NCBI GenBank assembly: GCA_934716785.1
Contig: CAKUYM010000001.1
Coordinates: 33,668-97,667 of the forward strand
Source: an uncultured Bacteroides sp.
Lineage (GTDB): Bacteria; Bacteroidota; Bacteroidia; Bacteroidales; Bacteroidaceae
DNA: 64,000 nt
Reading direction: 5' to 3'
Below the pieces are notes generated by a model that was given only the letters and a program-made list of their open reading frames with translations, was not told the DNA's origin and ran no database searches. The position numbers and the translations under genes are program-made. Positions 63,701-64,000 of this stretch are shown here, piece after piece (the first letter of the stretch is position 1; each line of letters begins with the position of its first letter).

Positions 63701-64000
63701 TTTCTTTGTGGAAAAGCCAATATAAGACGCAACAAGCAGCGCTCGTTTCATATCTTTTATCTGCAATATGAACGAACCGGAAAGATTGGTGGTCACTCCT
63801 TGAGTAGTGCCCTGTACGGTAATATTAACACCCGGTAACGGTTGTCCACTGGCATCAACGACTGTTCCTTTTACAGTATAATCTTTTATTTCTACGGGTG
63901 TTTCTGATTTTTTTTCTTCTTTCCGGGGAAGGCGGACAATAATCACTTGTCTCCCTTTTACTGTATATGTCAGTTGTCGAGGGGGTAATATTCTATTTAA
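60737..64000 (-). CDS. SusC/RagA TonB-dependent transporter, 5' end outside the window
   Basis: 1087 residues are visible. The frame is open to the window edge and begins inside the end of an STN (secretin/TonB N-terminal) domain. The carboxypeptidase-like module YTVKGTVVDASGQPLPGVNI, the TonB box/plug NEVVVVGYGTQKK and the plug core LILVDGVEISDL follow, then a 22-strand barrel ending FSFGMNVTF. The STN domain points to control through a FecR-type anti-sigma factor and ECF sigma factor upstream, outside the window. It imports the glycan together with SusD. Confidence 0.95.
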   Translation of the reverse strand, partial: LNRILPPRQLTYTVKGRQVIIVRLPRKEEKKSETPVEIKDYTVKGTVVDASGQPLPGVNITVQGTTQGVTTNLSGSFILQIKDMKRALLVASYIGFSTKKVWVSDETDFLKIVLEESSASLNEVVVVGYGTQKKLNLTGAVTTASGDILENRPIGNIAQGLQGIVPNLNITFDSGQPNEAAKINIRGNTSLNGGNALILVDGVEISDLSLINPQDVESVSVLKDASAAAVYGARAAFGVMLVTTKKGNRNQKTRVTYNNNLSWSSPARLPEMPRADVWARMWNKAYDYESPGSYYFNDRFLAALDAHIADPVNNPAILVDTEGIQNSNYTPSNPGWAYVGNTDWLDAFYKNAAFMQQHNVSISGGTDRNNYYASVGYKDQTGIFRYGNDSYKRMNLSFNFETKITDWLDLSFSTRMSNIQNDEPFKYDNGSSSETWFYEVYRMFPTLSVFLPNGDFAGLYLNSGNYNVVGKMALAGRNKQEAWDQWYTGRFNIKPFKGLSIKGDYSWNRYSASRKVHRKEMTQTFPEGAATWTVESPNYVQNKNSNDIYQALNVWAEYQKSFKNAHNMVLMAGYNQEQKTLASTSYKMSNLYDNELPISDLAINYLENSETKDIWKVQGAFFRLNYDYQSKYLMEVNGRYDGSSKYAKDHRWAFFPSASVGWRISEEKFFKPLTKYVDNLKIRASFGALGNQVTEGYHDYMSYLSGKVLSNYMMNGAIVNGLDIPTLPSLVTWEKVITKDVGLDWSLFNNRLFGSFDFYVRDTKNMVRSVVLPAVLGTSGGKENIADMRTTGWELELTWKDKIDNVWGSPLDYSFTVGLSDYQAEITKYDNPNGSLATGMYHKGQKLGEIWGYVTDGYILDDFEAKRMNHIQKFINGTWYPGDIRYKDLNGDGIIDLGSNTLSDPGDRTVIGNTTPRYRFNLQGGIGWHGFEVRAIFEGVAKRDLWTGSDTFWGFSRGIYNSNVFQYHIDNTWTYENPTAYYPRPSANGNSKNKQIQTKYLQNAAYIRLKDITISYNLPQKWLSRIGLQQARIYVNGMNLWEKTALPPFMMPDIVDQMTSTENINGANLGKQYAFMRTFSFGMNVTF

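Overview
The window reads as a chromosomal segment of a gut Bacteroides. The reasons are perfect or near-perfect Bacteroides-type -7 boxes (TAnnTTTG) upstream of many genes, weak Shine-Dalgarno sequences, a fused SecDF, lipoproteins with SusC/SusD, BACON, DUF4369 and DUF3871 domains, an HU-HIG DNA-binding protein and a VirE-N/BT4734-type protein. I cannot name the species.

Positions 1-33184 are mostly ordinary core chromosome. A partial VirE-N protein and an HU-HIG protein face away from each other across a repeat-rich intergenic region. After these come topA, argS (convergent with topA), an HU gene, two overlapping rhomboid proteases with an exo/endonuclease-phosphatase-fold protein, an M3 peptidase, secDF, tRNA-Arg(CCU), korAB, a minus-strand run aroQ-pyk-O-methyltransferase-rbfA-ABC permease, and xerD divergent from aroQ. 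An abundant-looking TPR lipoprotein follows, then a membrane-anchored TPR/HTH regulator with a beta-propeller protein, a small Cys/His-rich secreted protein, a VWA protein and a membrane protein.

Positions 33199-46287 are an accessory and decayed zone. comM (YifB) loses its C-terminal quarter at about 34363. After it come an Rpn-type nuclease, a compact cassette (two tiny ORFs, DUF3871, a sigma-like protein, an unknown protein, a small serine recombinase preceded by a 28-bp dyad that looks like a resolvase crossover site), and a DUF134-NifX protein with a DUF4405 membrane protein. Then comes about 2.5 kb with no intact gene but with dispersed repeats, a dead higBA toxin-antitoxin pair, and an IS3-family element (44712-46287) that cuts higB and is itself broken by a stop codon.

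Positions 46298-64000 hold a glycan-utilisation locus. On the minus strand it contains SusC (with an STN domain, open at the window edge), SusD, two phosphodiester glycosidases (NAGPA fold) flanking a BACON/beta-helix lipoprotein, then two Gfo/Idh/MocA oxidoreductases and a HEAT-repeat protein with two DUF1080 domains. On the plus strand, diverging, are an exo/endonuclease-phosphatase protein and a metallophosphoesterase pseudogene. No classical glycoside hydrolase is visible. The set suggests import of a phosphodiester-linked glycan, cleavage at phosphodiester linkages, and sugar oxidation/elimination (3-keto) chemistry. This is the most promising candidate for a little-described system in the window; the serine-recombinase cassette is second.
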